Assembly: GCA_002311635.1 (NCBI GenBank)
Contig: DBZJ01000238.1
Location: 1-13,842 of the forward strand
Source of the DNA: Syntrophaceae bacterium UBA1163
GTDB taxonomy: Bacteria > Desulfobacterota > BSN033 > UBA1163
DNA: 13,842 bases
Direction of reading: 5' to 3'
Both the position numbers and the translations under genes were made by a program. Below are positions 1 to 6,063 of the stretch, piece after piece. Each line of letters opens with the position of its first letter. Positions within the stretch are counted from its first letter, which is position 1. Below the pieces are notes generated by a model that saw only the letters and a list, made by a program, of their open reading frames with translations, made no database searches and was not told the DNA's origin.

Positions 1-4
1 TAAT

Positions 5-241
5 TTATGTCGTTTGTATTAGTTCCATTGGTGTTCGTTCCATTACTATTCGAGTGAGCTGTTCTCGGGGCACTTCACCCGCTATAACTTTAAACTTTCC
101 GAATTCAACCTGTTTGATCCTATCTATCAGGGAAGCAATGGGGCTTTTCAAGAGATAAATTATTGAAAAGATCAAGGCCGCCCATAGAAGGGGTGGCATT
201 GCCGCCACCAATACATTGGAAAGCAGTGTATACCCGTCCAT
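5..241 (-). CDS. small one-TM membrane protein, hypothetical
   Basis: A 78-residue protein I do not recognise. Residues about 8-31 form one hydrophobic membrane segment (LLSNVLVAAMPPLLWAALIF). A short basic/amphipathic stretch follows (SLIDRIKQVEFGKFKV) and then a polar C-terminus, which would lie in the cytoplasm if the N-terminus is outside. An AAGGAG sits about 12 nt upstream of the ATG, slightly far for a ribosome binding site, so the start is not certain. The gene runs off divergently from the IHF/HU gene. No function is claimed. Confidence 0.55.
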   Translation of the reverse strand: MDGYTLLSNVLVAAMPPLLWAALIFSIIYLLKSPIASLIDRIKQVEFGKFKVIAGEVPREQLTRIVMERTPMELIQTT

Positions 242-356
242 GGTTGAGCCTTACTCCTTTCTGTGCACGCTGTCAATGGTGAATTTTAGATGGTTCATAA
301 TCCGGCCTAACGACAATATTGTTTATTTCTGAAAGAAACCTACACCTTTTTACAGA

Positions 357-386
357 AGCTGTCAACCCTCTATTTGAGGAACAGCT
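357..386. repeat. inverted repeat / hairpin in the divergent intergenic region
   Basis: AGCTGT (357-362) pairs with ACAGCT (381-386), and CCTC (367-370) pairs with GAGG (376-379), with a 5-nt loop. It lies between two divergent genes and just upstream of the putative -35 box at 398. It could be an operator or a cruciform-prone site. There is no U-tract that would make it a clear terminator. The 242-507 stretch holds nothing else convincing apart from the promoter. Confidence 0.4.
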
Positions 387-397
387 CACCATCACAC

Positions 398-426
398 TTG
401 ACAATGTTTACCGGAATCGGTAGCAT
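398..426 (+). promoter_or_regulatory. sigma-70-type promoter for the IHF/HU gene
   Basis: TTGACA at 398-403 matches the -35 consensus exactly. A 17-nt spacer separates it from TAGCAT at 421-426, a 4/6 match to the -10 box. Transcription would start near 433, giving a 5' leader of about 75 nt before the ATG at 508. Confidence 0.5.
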
Positions 427-507
427 TCTGGCCATGGGGAATGGGTAAAATGATGTCATCTGGGAAATGTCGGTTTAAGTCATTTTGCTTAGTGGAAGGG
501 AGCAACT

Positions 508-792
508 ATGAACAAGGCTGAACTGATTACGAAGGTCTCAGAGAAGGCAAATGTGACACAGAAGGTTGCCAAGGTCATTGTTGACACCCTTTTCGACGGG
601 ATGAAGGAAAGTCTGGAGAAGGGAGGACGAATCGAGATCAGAGGATTTGGAAGCTTTGTGGTGAGAAATTACGGGGGCTACAAGGGCCGAAACCCAAAGA
701 CCGGGGAGATCGTGGATGTCCCTCCGAAGAAACTCCCTTACTTCAAAGTTGGAAGGGAAATGAAAAAATTGGTCAACACAGGTGGAGTTTAA
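508..792 (+). CDS. IHF/HU family DNA-binding protein
   Basis: A 94-residue histone-like DNA-bending protein of the HU/IHF family (bacterial DNABII), working as a dimer on the nucleoid. The N-terminal helices (MNKAELITKVSEKANVTQK) are followed by the hallmark RGFGSF at residues 45-50. The DNA-embracing beta arm carries GRNPKTG, with the intercalating proline at position 63, and the end is PPKKLPYFKVGREMK. The arm (GRNPKTGEIVDVPPKK, PYFKVG) resembles IHF subunits more than HU. A purine-rich AAGGGAG lies 8 nt before the ATG. The stop overlaps the end of the converging gene by 4 nt. It could be an IHF-beta-like subunit or a generic HU; I leave the symbol empty. Confidence 0.93.
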   Translation: MNKAELITKVSEKANVTQKVAKVIVDTLFDGMKESLEKGGRIEIRGFGSFVVRNYGGYKGRNPKTGEIVDVPPKKLPYFKVGREMKKLVNTGGV

Positions 793-1019
793 CGGCTTCT
801 GAAATACTTCTTTTGATGTCGATACCGTTCTCCTTCCAATCGGCTTAATCTGTATTCGATGGACACAAACCTGCTTTCGATGCTCCTGAAGAAGTCCGCT
901 ATCAACTCGCCACTGCGCTGATAGACTTCCAATTCTGATCGTTCATCCAATATGGACGTGTCCAAACCATTTGATGCTATAAATCCCTTGATCTCAGTTT
1001 GACTAAGTTCTCTTTCCAT
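789..1019 (-). CDS. hypothetical protein, coupled to a broken upstream ORF
   Basis: A 76-residue hydrophilic protein of unknown family, with no signal peptide or membrane segment. Its charged C-terminal half (FRSIESRFVSIEYRLSRLEGER) looks like an amphipathic helix or short coiled coil. A GAGGGGGGAA ribosome binding site lies 5-14 nt upstream of the ATG. The ATG overlaps the TAA of an upstream small frame (TAATG), the usual arrangement for translational coupling. It converges on the IHF/HU gene with a 4-nt overlap. The strong SD and coupling support a real gene, though the function is unknown. Confidence 0.6.
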   Translation of the reverse strand: MERELSQTEIKGFIASNGLDTSILDERSELEVYQRSGELIADFFRSIESRFVSIEYRLSRLEGERYRHQKKYFRSR

Positions 1020-1136
1020 TATAATTCCCCCCTCTCATGTCTTTCCTTCAAGCGTCTGAGGTAGTCCCTGTGTTTGGCTAACTCCTTCTGAGTTCTTCGT
1101 ACTCTTCACCATCTTCAAATCCAATCCTTCCACCAT
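1019..1136 (-). pseudogene. frame-broken small ORF upstream of the 76-aa gene
   Basis: A well-placed GGAGGATTAA precedes an ATG at 1136. Protein-like sequence then passes through three frames. It opens in one frame (MVEGLDLKMVK). A second frame reads GGRIGFEDGEEYEELRR and stops at 1080-1078. A third reads ELAKHRDYLRRLKERHERGEL and ends in the TAA that overlaps the ATG of the next gene. Together this looks like a charged helical protein of about 38 residues, broken by two small indels. Alternatives are sequencing error, or simply the unbroken 33-codon frame from 1136 to 1035. Family unknown. Confidence 0.35.
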
Positions 1137-1174
1137 TTAATCCTCCTCACTCAGAATAATTCTTCTTCCAGCAT

Positions 1175-1194
1175 TTATAAACGAGTTATAAACG
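1175..1194. repeat. two direct repeats, 11-bp period, possible operator
   Basis: TTATAAACG occurs at 1175-1183 and again at 1186-1194, exactly one helical turn apart. It lies 40-60 bp upstream of the minus-strand small-gene pair, where an operator or activator site would be expected. No cognate regulator is visible. Otherwise 1137-1313 is AT-rich and I see no gene in it. Confidence 0.35.
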
Positions 1195-1313
1195 TCACTT
1201 TCCTCTTGTTTTAACCGTTTGAATTTGTTACAGGTATTTTGGTATGGACAATTTTGTTGAAATTGTTAGGGAAAAGGAATATCCTTTTTGTTAGTGATCC
1301 AGCCATAGACTTT

Positions 1314-1387
1314 GTACGCGGGTCTCCGCGGCCTCTCGAATCGGGAGAACCCTCCTGCCGCATGCAGGCGTGGGGAGACCCTGGTAC
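1314..1387. repeat. three-way-junction-like inverted repeat element
   Basis: An outer stem pairs GGGTCTCC (1320-1327) with GGAGACCC (1374-1381). It is extended by GTAC (1314-1317) with GTAC (1384-1387) across a 2x2 internal loop. Inside are two hairpins: CTCTCG/CGGGAG (1333-1338 with 1342-1347) and CCTGC/GCAGG (1354-1358 with 1364-1368). It ends 34 nt before the kinase start codon, so it could be a structured 5' leader or small RNA. Because GTAC is repeated on both flanks, it could instead be a palindromic mobile element with a 4-bp target duplication. I recognise no known riboswitch consensus. Confidence 0.5.
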
Positions 1388-1421
1388 TTATTTTCTGATC
1401 CGAGTTTAAAAGGGTGTCGGG

Positions 1422-2957
1422 GTGGAGAAGGAAAGAATTTTAGTGGTGGACGATGAGGAGGCCATGAGGGAGATGGTCTCGAAAATCATCAGCCTTCTTG
1501 GCCACGAGGCGGTTACTGCTGGAAACGGGAAGCAGGCTTTAGAAATTCTGAAAAACCAGCCCTTCGGCATCATGATCACGGATATCAAGATGCCGGAGAT
1601 GGATGGATTTGAATTGATGAAGGTGGTTCGGGATCAATTTCCAGGCACTCATATCATCTGTATGACCGCCCACGGAGGTACCTATACCTACACGGATGTG
1701 GTTGGTGTGGGAGCCGCGGATTACATCACCAAGCCGTTCACTCTTGACGAGATGAGGGCGAAATTGAACCGGGTGATCCGCGAGAAGGACCTCATTGTGG
1801 ATCTTACCCAGAAATCGACTGAATTGCACGAGGCCAATGAGGAACTGAAACGGCTGGATCAATTGAAATCCACTTTTGTTTCGAGTGTGTCCCACGAACT
1901 TCGAACCCCTCTGACGGTCATCAAAGAGTTTATCTCTCTCATGCTGGAAGGACATGTGGGAGCTCTCTCCGAAGATCAGAGAGAATATTTAGGTATCGCC
2001 AATAAGAATATTATCCGCTTGACGAACCTGATCGAAACCCTCCTTGATTTCTCCAGGATCGAATCTGGAAAAGGTTTGAAATTGAGGTTTGAGCCCACCC
2101 GTCTGACGGCGGTCGCCGAGGACGCCGCCATGACTTTCTCTCAGCAGCTGGAGGAAAGGGGAGTCACCCTCGAGAATCGACTCGATCCGGATACGCCGCT
2201 CGTCTTGATCGATCGTAATCGATTGGTGGAAGTGTTCATCAATCTTATCGGGAATGGAATTAAGTTCACCCCTCCGGGAGGGAAAATTACGATCGATTCG
2301 AGGGGGCTCACTGAGAAGCGGGATTACTTGAAAATCGTGGTGACGGATACGGGAGTGGGTATTTCCCCGGAGGACTTGCCCAAAGTATTCGACCGTTTCT
2401 ATCAGGGAGGGAGAACTCAGACAGGGGTTATCACGGGGACGGGGTTGGGACTTGCGATTGCCAAAGAAATCATCGAAGCGCATCAGGGTTATATCCAGGC
2501 CGAGAGCAAGCCTGAAAGCGGCGCTTCCTTTGTTTTCACCCTTCCCGTATTTGGGACGGAGACCGTTTACAACCTGATTCTCAATCCAATGCTCGAAGAG
2601 GCGGAAAGGGATAGAGCCCCCTTCTCCATGATTCGAGTGGACTTTTGGGACCAAAGGACCAAACGGGAGTCTGTGCTCAGCCATGAATCCTGGGAAGGGG
2701 TGATGTACGCTCTCCAAAAGATGGTTCGTTCCATCGATTCCGTCGTTCCTTTCCAGAACAGCGCCGTATACATTTTTTCTTTTAATGATAAGAAGCTCGC
2801 CAAAGAGATTGGTGAAAGGGTTCAAGTGAAATTGACCCAGGGCAACTATATTCCGAAAGGCATCGATGTTCGGTTCAGATCTTATTCTTATCCCAAAGAT
2901 AGCCGTACCAAAGAAGAATTTCTGAAAGGATGCCGGCTGTATCTAAGAGAGGATTGA
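1422..2957 (+). CDS. hybrid response regulator-histidine kinase with degenerate GGDEF-like tail
   Basis: A 511-residue soluble two-component protein, with no membrane segments. The REC domain (about 5-120) has the acidic pair D10/D11, phospho-acceptor D54 (TDIKMPEMDG), T82 and K104 (YITKPF). A helical linker (about 120-148) follows. The HisKA domain carries the phospho-histidine H158 in SHELRTP. The HATPase_c domain (about 225-375) has N274/N278, the DTGVGI box at 309-314 and the GTGLGL box at 339-344. All catalytic motifs look intact. Residues 378-511 resemble the GGDEF fold in order (ERDRAPFSMIRVDF, then AVYIFSFNDKKLAKEIGERV, then YSYPKDS) but lack the GGDEF signature, so it is probably not a cyclase. 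The start is GTG with only a weak SD. A receiver plus kinase in one cytosolic chain suggests a phosphorelay intermediate fed by another kinase. Its cognate partner is not in the window. Confidence 0.9.
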   Translation: MEKERILVVDDEEAMREMVSKIISLLGHEAVTAGNGKQALEILKNQPFGIMITDIKMPEMDGFELMKVVRDQFPGTHIICMTAHGGTYTYTDVVGVGAADYITKPFTLDEMRAKLNRVIREKDLIVDLTQKSTELHEANEELKRLDQLKSTFVSSVSHELRTPLTVIKEFISLMLEGHVGALSEDQREYLGIANKNIIRLTNLIETLLDFSRIESGKGLKLRFEPTRLTAVAEDAAMTFSQQLEERGVTLENRLDPDTPLVLIDRNRLVEVFINLIGNGIKFTPPGGKITIDSRGLTEKRDYLKIVVTDTGVGISPEDLPKVFDRFYQGGRTQTGVITGTGLGLAIAKEIIEAHQGYIQAESKPESGASFVFTLPVFGTETVYNLILNPMLEEAERDRAPFSMIRVDFWDQRTKRESVLSHESWEGVMYALQKMVRSIDSVVPFQNSAVYIFSFNDKKLAKEIGERVQVKLTQGNYIPKGIDVRFRSYSYPKDSRTKEEFLKGCRLYLRED

Positions 2958-2984
2958 CCCCTTCGTGGACGGGACTTGAGGCGT

Positions 2985-3272
2985 ATGAAGAAAATATTAG
3001 TCGTATTTATGCTGTTGGTTTTTTCCGCCATCGCCTGCGAGAAAAAATCGCCTCCTCCGGAGGGCAAATCAGAGAACCGCTCCATTCCGAGGGTCGTTGT
3101 GGAAAGGGAAAAAGTTGAAAAGGAGCAACCCCTTCCTCCGGAGGTGAAGATCAAACTGAAGAAGGATGGCAAGGATAACTATTCCTGGGAACTGGCCGGT
3201 TCGGATGTGGATCAAATTTTAAAGGTCAATGAAAAACTGAGGAAGCAATTGGGAGGGGAGAAACCCAGATAG
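2985..3272 (+). CDS. small lipoprotein
   Basis: A 95-residue secreted lipoprotein of unknown family. The N-terminus (MKKILVVFMLLVFSAIAC) is a textbook lipoprotein signal with lipobox SAIAC; the mature chain would start at the cysteine. The rest is charged, rich in Lys, Glu and Pro (KKSPPPEGK, KEQPLPPEVK), with a short C-terminal segment (YSWELAGSDVDQILKVNEKL). I chose the ATG at 2985, preceded by TTGAGG. An in-frame TTG at 2976 would add MRR. It follows the kinase by 27 nt on the same strand, probably in one transcript. Role unknown. Confidence 0.75.
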   Translation: MKKILVVFMLLVFSAIACEKKSPPPEGKSENRSIPRVVVEREKVEKEQPLPPEVKIKLKKDGKDNYSWELAGSDVDQILKVNEKLRKQLGGEKPR

Positions 3273-3288
3273 GAACAGCATGACGCAT

Positions 3289-3325
3289 AGAGCATGGCGT
3301 TAAGACCCTTTGCGCTTTATGCTCT
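3289..3325. repeat. AGAGCAT inverted repeat in intergenic DNA
   Basis: AGAGCAT (3289-3295) pairs with ATGCTCT (3319-3325), with a partial inner pairing GGCG/CGC. The spacer is about 23 nt. It fills most of the gap between the lipoprotein and the next small gene and looks like a dispersed intergenic repeat. It is also why the next gene should not start at the ATG at 3294. Confidence 0.45.
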
Positions 3326-3383
3326 GGTCCCCTGGCCTTGTGACCCATTACGTGAGGAACGGTCGAAGGAGGTATGGACGGGA

Positions 3384-3614
3384 ATGGAATCGTATATTGA
3401 ACAGATCTTTAAGGAATTTCCTTTTGGAATTGCCATCGCCATGGTGGTCTTCTTGAGCATCCTCTTGATCATTTGGCTTCTTCTTCCGCTCTGGGTCTTA
3501 TTCATCCAGTGGAACACAAGCAAGATCAAGGATGAAATTCGGAACCTTGTCGATCAACTTCAAAAAAGGGATTGGGATGAAGAAGGAGAGGAGATGTCTG
3601 AACCGGAGGATTGA
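3384..3614 (+). CDS. small one-TM membrane protein
   Basis: A 76-residue protein with a strong hydrophobic segment at about residues 12-40 (IAIAMVVFLSILLIIWLLLP). An acidic, probably cytoplasmic tail follows (DEIRNLVDQLQKRDWDEEGEE). I take the ATG at 3384 because AAGGAGG lies about 10 nt upstream and because the longer frame from 3294 reads through an intergenic repeat. It overlaps the next CDS by 38 nt and sits between two exported proteins, so an envelope role is plausible. The family is not recognised. Confidence 0.65.
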   Translation: MESYIEQIFKEFPFGIAIAMVVFLSILLIIWLLLPLWVLFIQWNTSKIKDEIRNLVDQLQKRDWDEEGEEMSEPED

Positions 3615-4026
3615 AAGAACCCTTTTCATCCTGGTTCTAATCTGGATTTCCGTTGCCCATTCTCAGAGCCTCCCGAAAATTCCTCTTTATATCCACGGGA
3701 AGGAAATCTGGGTCGAGGTCGCCAAGACTCCTGAGGAGAGGAACCATGGATTGATGGGCCGAAAACATCTGGGGAAAGACGAGGGGATGCTCTTTATATT
3801 TGAGACAGAGGACTATCACGGGTTTTGGATGAAAGATACCGTTATTCCCCTGAGCATCGCCTTTATCGGCAAGGATAGCCAGATTGTTTCGATCACGGAT
3901 ATGAGGCCTCAGACCTTAGATTCCCATCTTCCCCCCACACCCGTCCTCTACGCTTTAGAGATGAACAAAGGTTGGTTTTCCTCCCATGGCATCAAGACAG
4001 AGGATGTCGTGAGATTTTCAAAGTAG
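3577..4026 (+). CDS. DUF192 family exported protein
   Basis: A 149-residue DUF192 protein; the biochemical role of this family is not settled. The N-terminus is basic then hydrophobic (RTLFILVLIWISVAHS), an export signal or anchor. The domain shows the usual features: IPLYIHGKEIWVEVAKTPEER, GLMGRKHL, EGMLFIFE, the central GFWMKDTVIPLSIAFI, and YALEMNKGWFSSHGI at the end. The start at 3577 gives a normal signal peptide; an upstream in-frame ATG at 3532 would bury it. It overlaps the previous gene by 38 nt and ends 14 nt from the convergent acetyltransferase. Confidence 0.85.
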   Translation: MKKERRCLNRRIERTLFILVLIWISVAHSQSLPKIPLYIHGKEIWVEVAKTPEERNHGLMGRKHLGKDEGMLFIFETEDYHGFWMKDTVIPLSIAFIGKDSQIVSITDMRPQTLDSHLPPTPVLYALEMNKGWFSSHGIKTEDVVRFSK

Positions 4027-4040
4027 GCAAGGCGACGAGA

Positions 4041-4592
4041 CTATTCTTCCAACAGCGGGTGCGCCCATTCCACGATCAGGGCGTCCTCATTTCCGTAATA
4101 GTTCGGAACCATTCCAGTGATTTGAAATCCCATCTTAAGATAAAAGGTCTGGGCTCCCTGATTGCTTCTTCTCACCTCTGCCCATACCTTTTTGGGATGA
4201 AAGGACTTCAGCGCCCTCTGGAGAAGCTGGGTCCCAATGCCTTTTTTTCGGTGCTGAGGATGGACGGCAATCGAAATGATATGTCCATCCCGGGAGAAGA
4301 TGATATATCCTGAAATCTTTTCTTCTTCTCGGCCATGGTTTGTATCGGTCCGTTGAGCGGCGTCCGAGTCCAACCCTTCACGACGGCGATGAAGAGCCCG
4401 CTCGGAGCCAACCCCGAGCGAGCACGAGGCTTCCGGCCGGTGACTCGAAGGGCTGACATAAACCAAAAACGTTTCTGGATAGAGATAGTGAAGATTGAGA
4501 AAGGTTGTCCAGTCGTAGGGTGACTTGGGGAAGGATTGGCTTTCGATTTGGAGAATAGAGTCTAAATCGTCGAGAGAAAAAAGGCGGATCAT
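4041..4592 (-). CDS. rimI: RimI-like GNAT acetyltransferase with in-frame repeat insertion
   Basis: A GNAT N-acetyltransferase. In RimI this domain transfers acetyl from acetyl-CoA to the N-terminus of ribosomal protein S18. The acetyl-CoA loop is VHPQHRKKGIGTQLL at residues 110-124 (R115, G118, G120). The RimI-like end includes AEVRRSNQGAQTFYLKMGF and VPNYYGNEDALI. It is 183 residues against about 150 in the family. The excess lies at about residues 47-91, between FLVYV and ISGYIIF, and is low-complexity Arg/Ser/Glu-rich. That segment is the translation of a palindromic repeat with a second copy at 5901-6010. The ATG overlaps the ubiE/menG stop (TAATG), so translation is coupled. Activity may survive if the insert loops out between the first strands. 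Other GNAT substrates are possible. Confidence 0.82.
   Translation of the reverse strand: MIRLFSLDDLDSILQIESQSFPKSPYDWTTFLNLHYLYPETFLVYVSPSSHRPEASCSLGVGSERALHRRREGLDSDAAQRTDTNHGREEEKISGYIIFSRDGHIISIAVHPQHRKKGIGTQLLQRALKSFHPKKVWAEVRRSNQGAQTFYLKMGFQITGMVPNYYGNEDALIVEWAHPLLEE
4346..4459 (-). repeat. palindromic repeat, copy 1, inside the rimI-like gene
   Basis: This stretch aligns over about 110 bp with 5901-6010. It shares the left TGACAT end, a central hairpin (CGCTCGG 4399-4405 with CCGAGCG 4414-4420) and the CTTCA block. It lies wholly within the coding frame and adds roughly 40-45 residues without a stop. The palindrome is less perfect than in copy 2, suggesting drift after insertion. Confidence 0.65.
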
Positions 4593-5305
4593 TAGCGCTT
4601 TTTCTCTCCCGAGATAACCGAGGCCACACCACCGGTCAATGATTGGGAACTCACCTTCTCCAACCCGGCTTTCCTCATGAGCCCTTCGTAATTTTCAACG
4701 GATGCGAAATGGAAAACCGATTCGGGGAGATAGGCGTATGCCCCTCGATCACCGGAGATGAGCCCCCCCAGCCGAGGAAGGACCCTTTGGAAATAGATCG
4801 GATATATTCTTCTCATCAATCCCTTGCGGGGAAAAGTGAATTCCAAGATCACTACCTTTCCGCCCGTTTTGATCACCCGGACCATTTCGGAAAGTGCCCG
4901 TTCTTTCTGCGCGATATTCCTCAAGCCGAAGGCGATCAGCGAAGCGCTAAAGGTGTTGTCTCTGAAAGGAAGGGAGAGGGCGTCTCCAAGGCTTAAGGTG
5001 ATTGTTTGTGACAGACCTTTCTGGATGACTTTTCGCTTGGCTTTTCTAATCATGGGTTCCGAAAAATCCAGTCCGGAGACCTTTCTCTGATGATCGCTCT
5101 GGCCAATCATCTCGACGGCGACATCCCCTGTCCCGGTGGCAATATCTAATATCCAGCCTTCGAGCCCTTTCAACTCTTGGACTGCTTTTTTTCTCCAATA
5201 AAAATCCCTTCCCAGGCTGAGAAGATGGTTGAGAAGGTCGTAGGTGGGGGCGATGTTGTTGAAGAGGCTTCGTATCGATTCAGGATGGAGAAAGTAGGTC
5301 TTCAT
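4592..5305 (-). CDS. UbiE/MenG family quinone methyltransferase
   Basis: A 237-residue SAM-dependent C-methyltransferase of the UbiE/MenG family. In an anaerobe the likely reaction is methylation of demethylmenaquinone to menaquinone. Family signatures are complete: FNNIAPTYDLLNHLLSLGRD near residues 15-34, SAM loop DIATGTGD at 54-61, acidic motif GLDFSEPM near 78-85, FGLRN at 126-130, VILEF, and YAYLPESV near the end. A strong GGGGAGGAT precedes the ATG. It lies 32 nt downstream of rubrerythrin and overlaps the rimI-like gene by 1 nt. I cannot tell the ubiquinone from the menaquinone enzyme by sequence alone. Confidence 0.9.
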   Translation of the reverse strand: MKTYFLHPESIRSLFNNIAPTYDLLNHLLSLGRDFYWRKKAVQELKGLEGWILDIATGTGDVAVEMIGQSDHQRKVSGLDFSEPMIRKAKRKVIQKGLSQTITLSLGDALSLPFRDNTFSASLIAFGLRNIAQKERALSEMVRVIKTGGKVVILEFTFPRKGLMRRIYPIYFQRVLPRLGGLISGDRGAYAYLPESVFHFASVENYEGLMRKAGLEKVSSQSLTGGVASVISGEKKR

Positions 5306-5337
5306 ATCCTCCCCTCATTCCCCCAACGGAATGATAC

Positions 5338-5835
5338 TCACGCAATTTTAATGAAATTTTTGCCAGGAGTTCCACAAATCGGGCACCTCTCCGGTGCCGC
5401 CTTTTCAACCGTATTGCCGCATACGGGGCAGACATAATAATCCAAGATCTCATTTTTCCCCAGATTCTCCAAGGCTTTTGTGTAGAGCGACGCGTGGATT
5501 TTTTCCACCTGATTCGCGAAATGAAATGTCTGGAAGGCCGCATCATTCTTCTCTGATTTTGCAGTCTCGATCATCCCGGGGTACATGGTCTTGAACTCAT
5601 GGGTTTCCCCGCCGATAGCTTCCTGAAGGTTTTCCTTTGTCGATTTGATTCCTTTCAAGACCCGAAGGTGGTTATGGGCGTGGACGGTTTCGGCTTCAGC
5701 AGCCGCCCTGAAAAGTTTGGCCGCTTGTGCATATCCTTCCTCATCAGCCTTCTTAGCAAAGGCGAGATATCTCCGATTGGCCTGGGATTCCCCTGCAAAT
5801 GCCTCTTTCAAATTTCCTTCCGTTTTTGTTCCCAT
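5338..5835 (-). CDS. rubrerythrin
   Basis: A 165-residue rubrerythrin, a cytosolic diiron peroxidase that reduces hydrogen peroxide in anaerobes. The ferritin-like domain carries E16 (FAGESQANRRY), the E49-x-x-H52 pair (EAETVH), E80 near GGETHEF, and a second ExxH (VEKIH). A C-terminal rubredoxin-like domain binds iron through CPVCG and CPICG. The start at 5835 is set by AGGAGGGC just upstream; an in-frame ATG at 5898 would add an unrelated leader overlapping the promoter. It is first in the operon with the quinone methyltransferase and rimI-like genes, consistent with redox or oxidative-stress duties. Confidence 0.95.
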   Translation of the reverse strand: MGTKTEGNLKEAFAGESQANRRYLAFAKKADEEGYAQAAKLFRAAAEAETVHAHNHLRVLKGIKSTKENLQEAIGGETHEFKTMYPGMIETAKSEKNDAAFQTFHFANQVEKIHASLYTKALENLGKNEILDYYVCPVCGNTVEKAAPERCPICGTPGKNFIKIA

Positions 5836-5869
5836 AAAGCCCTCCTTTCTATTTAGCAAATTTGAAAAA

Positions 5870-5898
5870 ATTATAACAGAGCGAATCGGAAACAGCAA
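5870..5898 (-). promoter_or_regulatory. sigma-70-type promoter of the rubrerythrin operon
   Basis: On the minus strand, TTGCTG (5898-5893) is followed by a 17-nt spacer and a perfect TATAAT (5875-5870). The ATG at 5835 follows after a leader of about 25-30 nt with a strong SD. The -35 side abuts the palindromic repeat. An inverted repeat CGAATCGG/CCGATTCG (5882-5889 with 5903-5910) spans the spacer and could be an operator. Confidence 0.6.
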
Positions 5899-5900
5899 TT

Positions 5901-6010
5901 GACCGATTCGACGGTGTTAGCCCCTGTCCTTCAACAACGTGTAGATTGCCGCTCAGGGTCAACCCTGAGCGGGCCCTGGGATTTATGCCACGATGTCGAA
6001 AGATTGACAT
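5901..6010 (-). repeat. palindromic repeat, copy 2, intergenic
   Basis: The core is an almost perfect hairpin: CCGCTCAGGG (5949-5958), loop TCAA, CCCTGAGCGG (5963-5972). The flanks align with 4346-4459, including TGACAT at 6005-6010 and CTTCA at 5929-5933. It fills most of the gap between rubrerythrin and the protease gene and explains the artefactual open frame running upstream of 6064. Confidence 0.65.
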
Positions 6011-6063
6011 CCCTATCCCGAGCGAGTAAAATGGGTACGGTTTTAGCAAAAAGGAGTGGAAAA

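Noticed and set aside
1989..2825. 278-codon ORF antisense to the kinase
   Set aside because: It is the shadow of a clearly conserved kinase coding region and has no family motifs.
2955..2990. Read-through of the kinase TGA into the lipoprotein, which is in the same frame
   Set aside because: The downstream part begins with a complete lipoprotein signal peptide and its own start; the kinase is complete without it and there is no homologous Cys.
3294..3383. N-terminal extension of the small membrane protein
   Set aside because: It reads through an intergenic inverted repeat and lacks an SD; a good SD precedes the ATG at 3384.
5899..6063. N-terminal extension of the protease
   Set aside because: It is the translation of the palindromic repeat; the signal peptide and SD fit the ATG at 6064.
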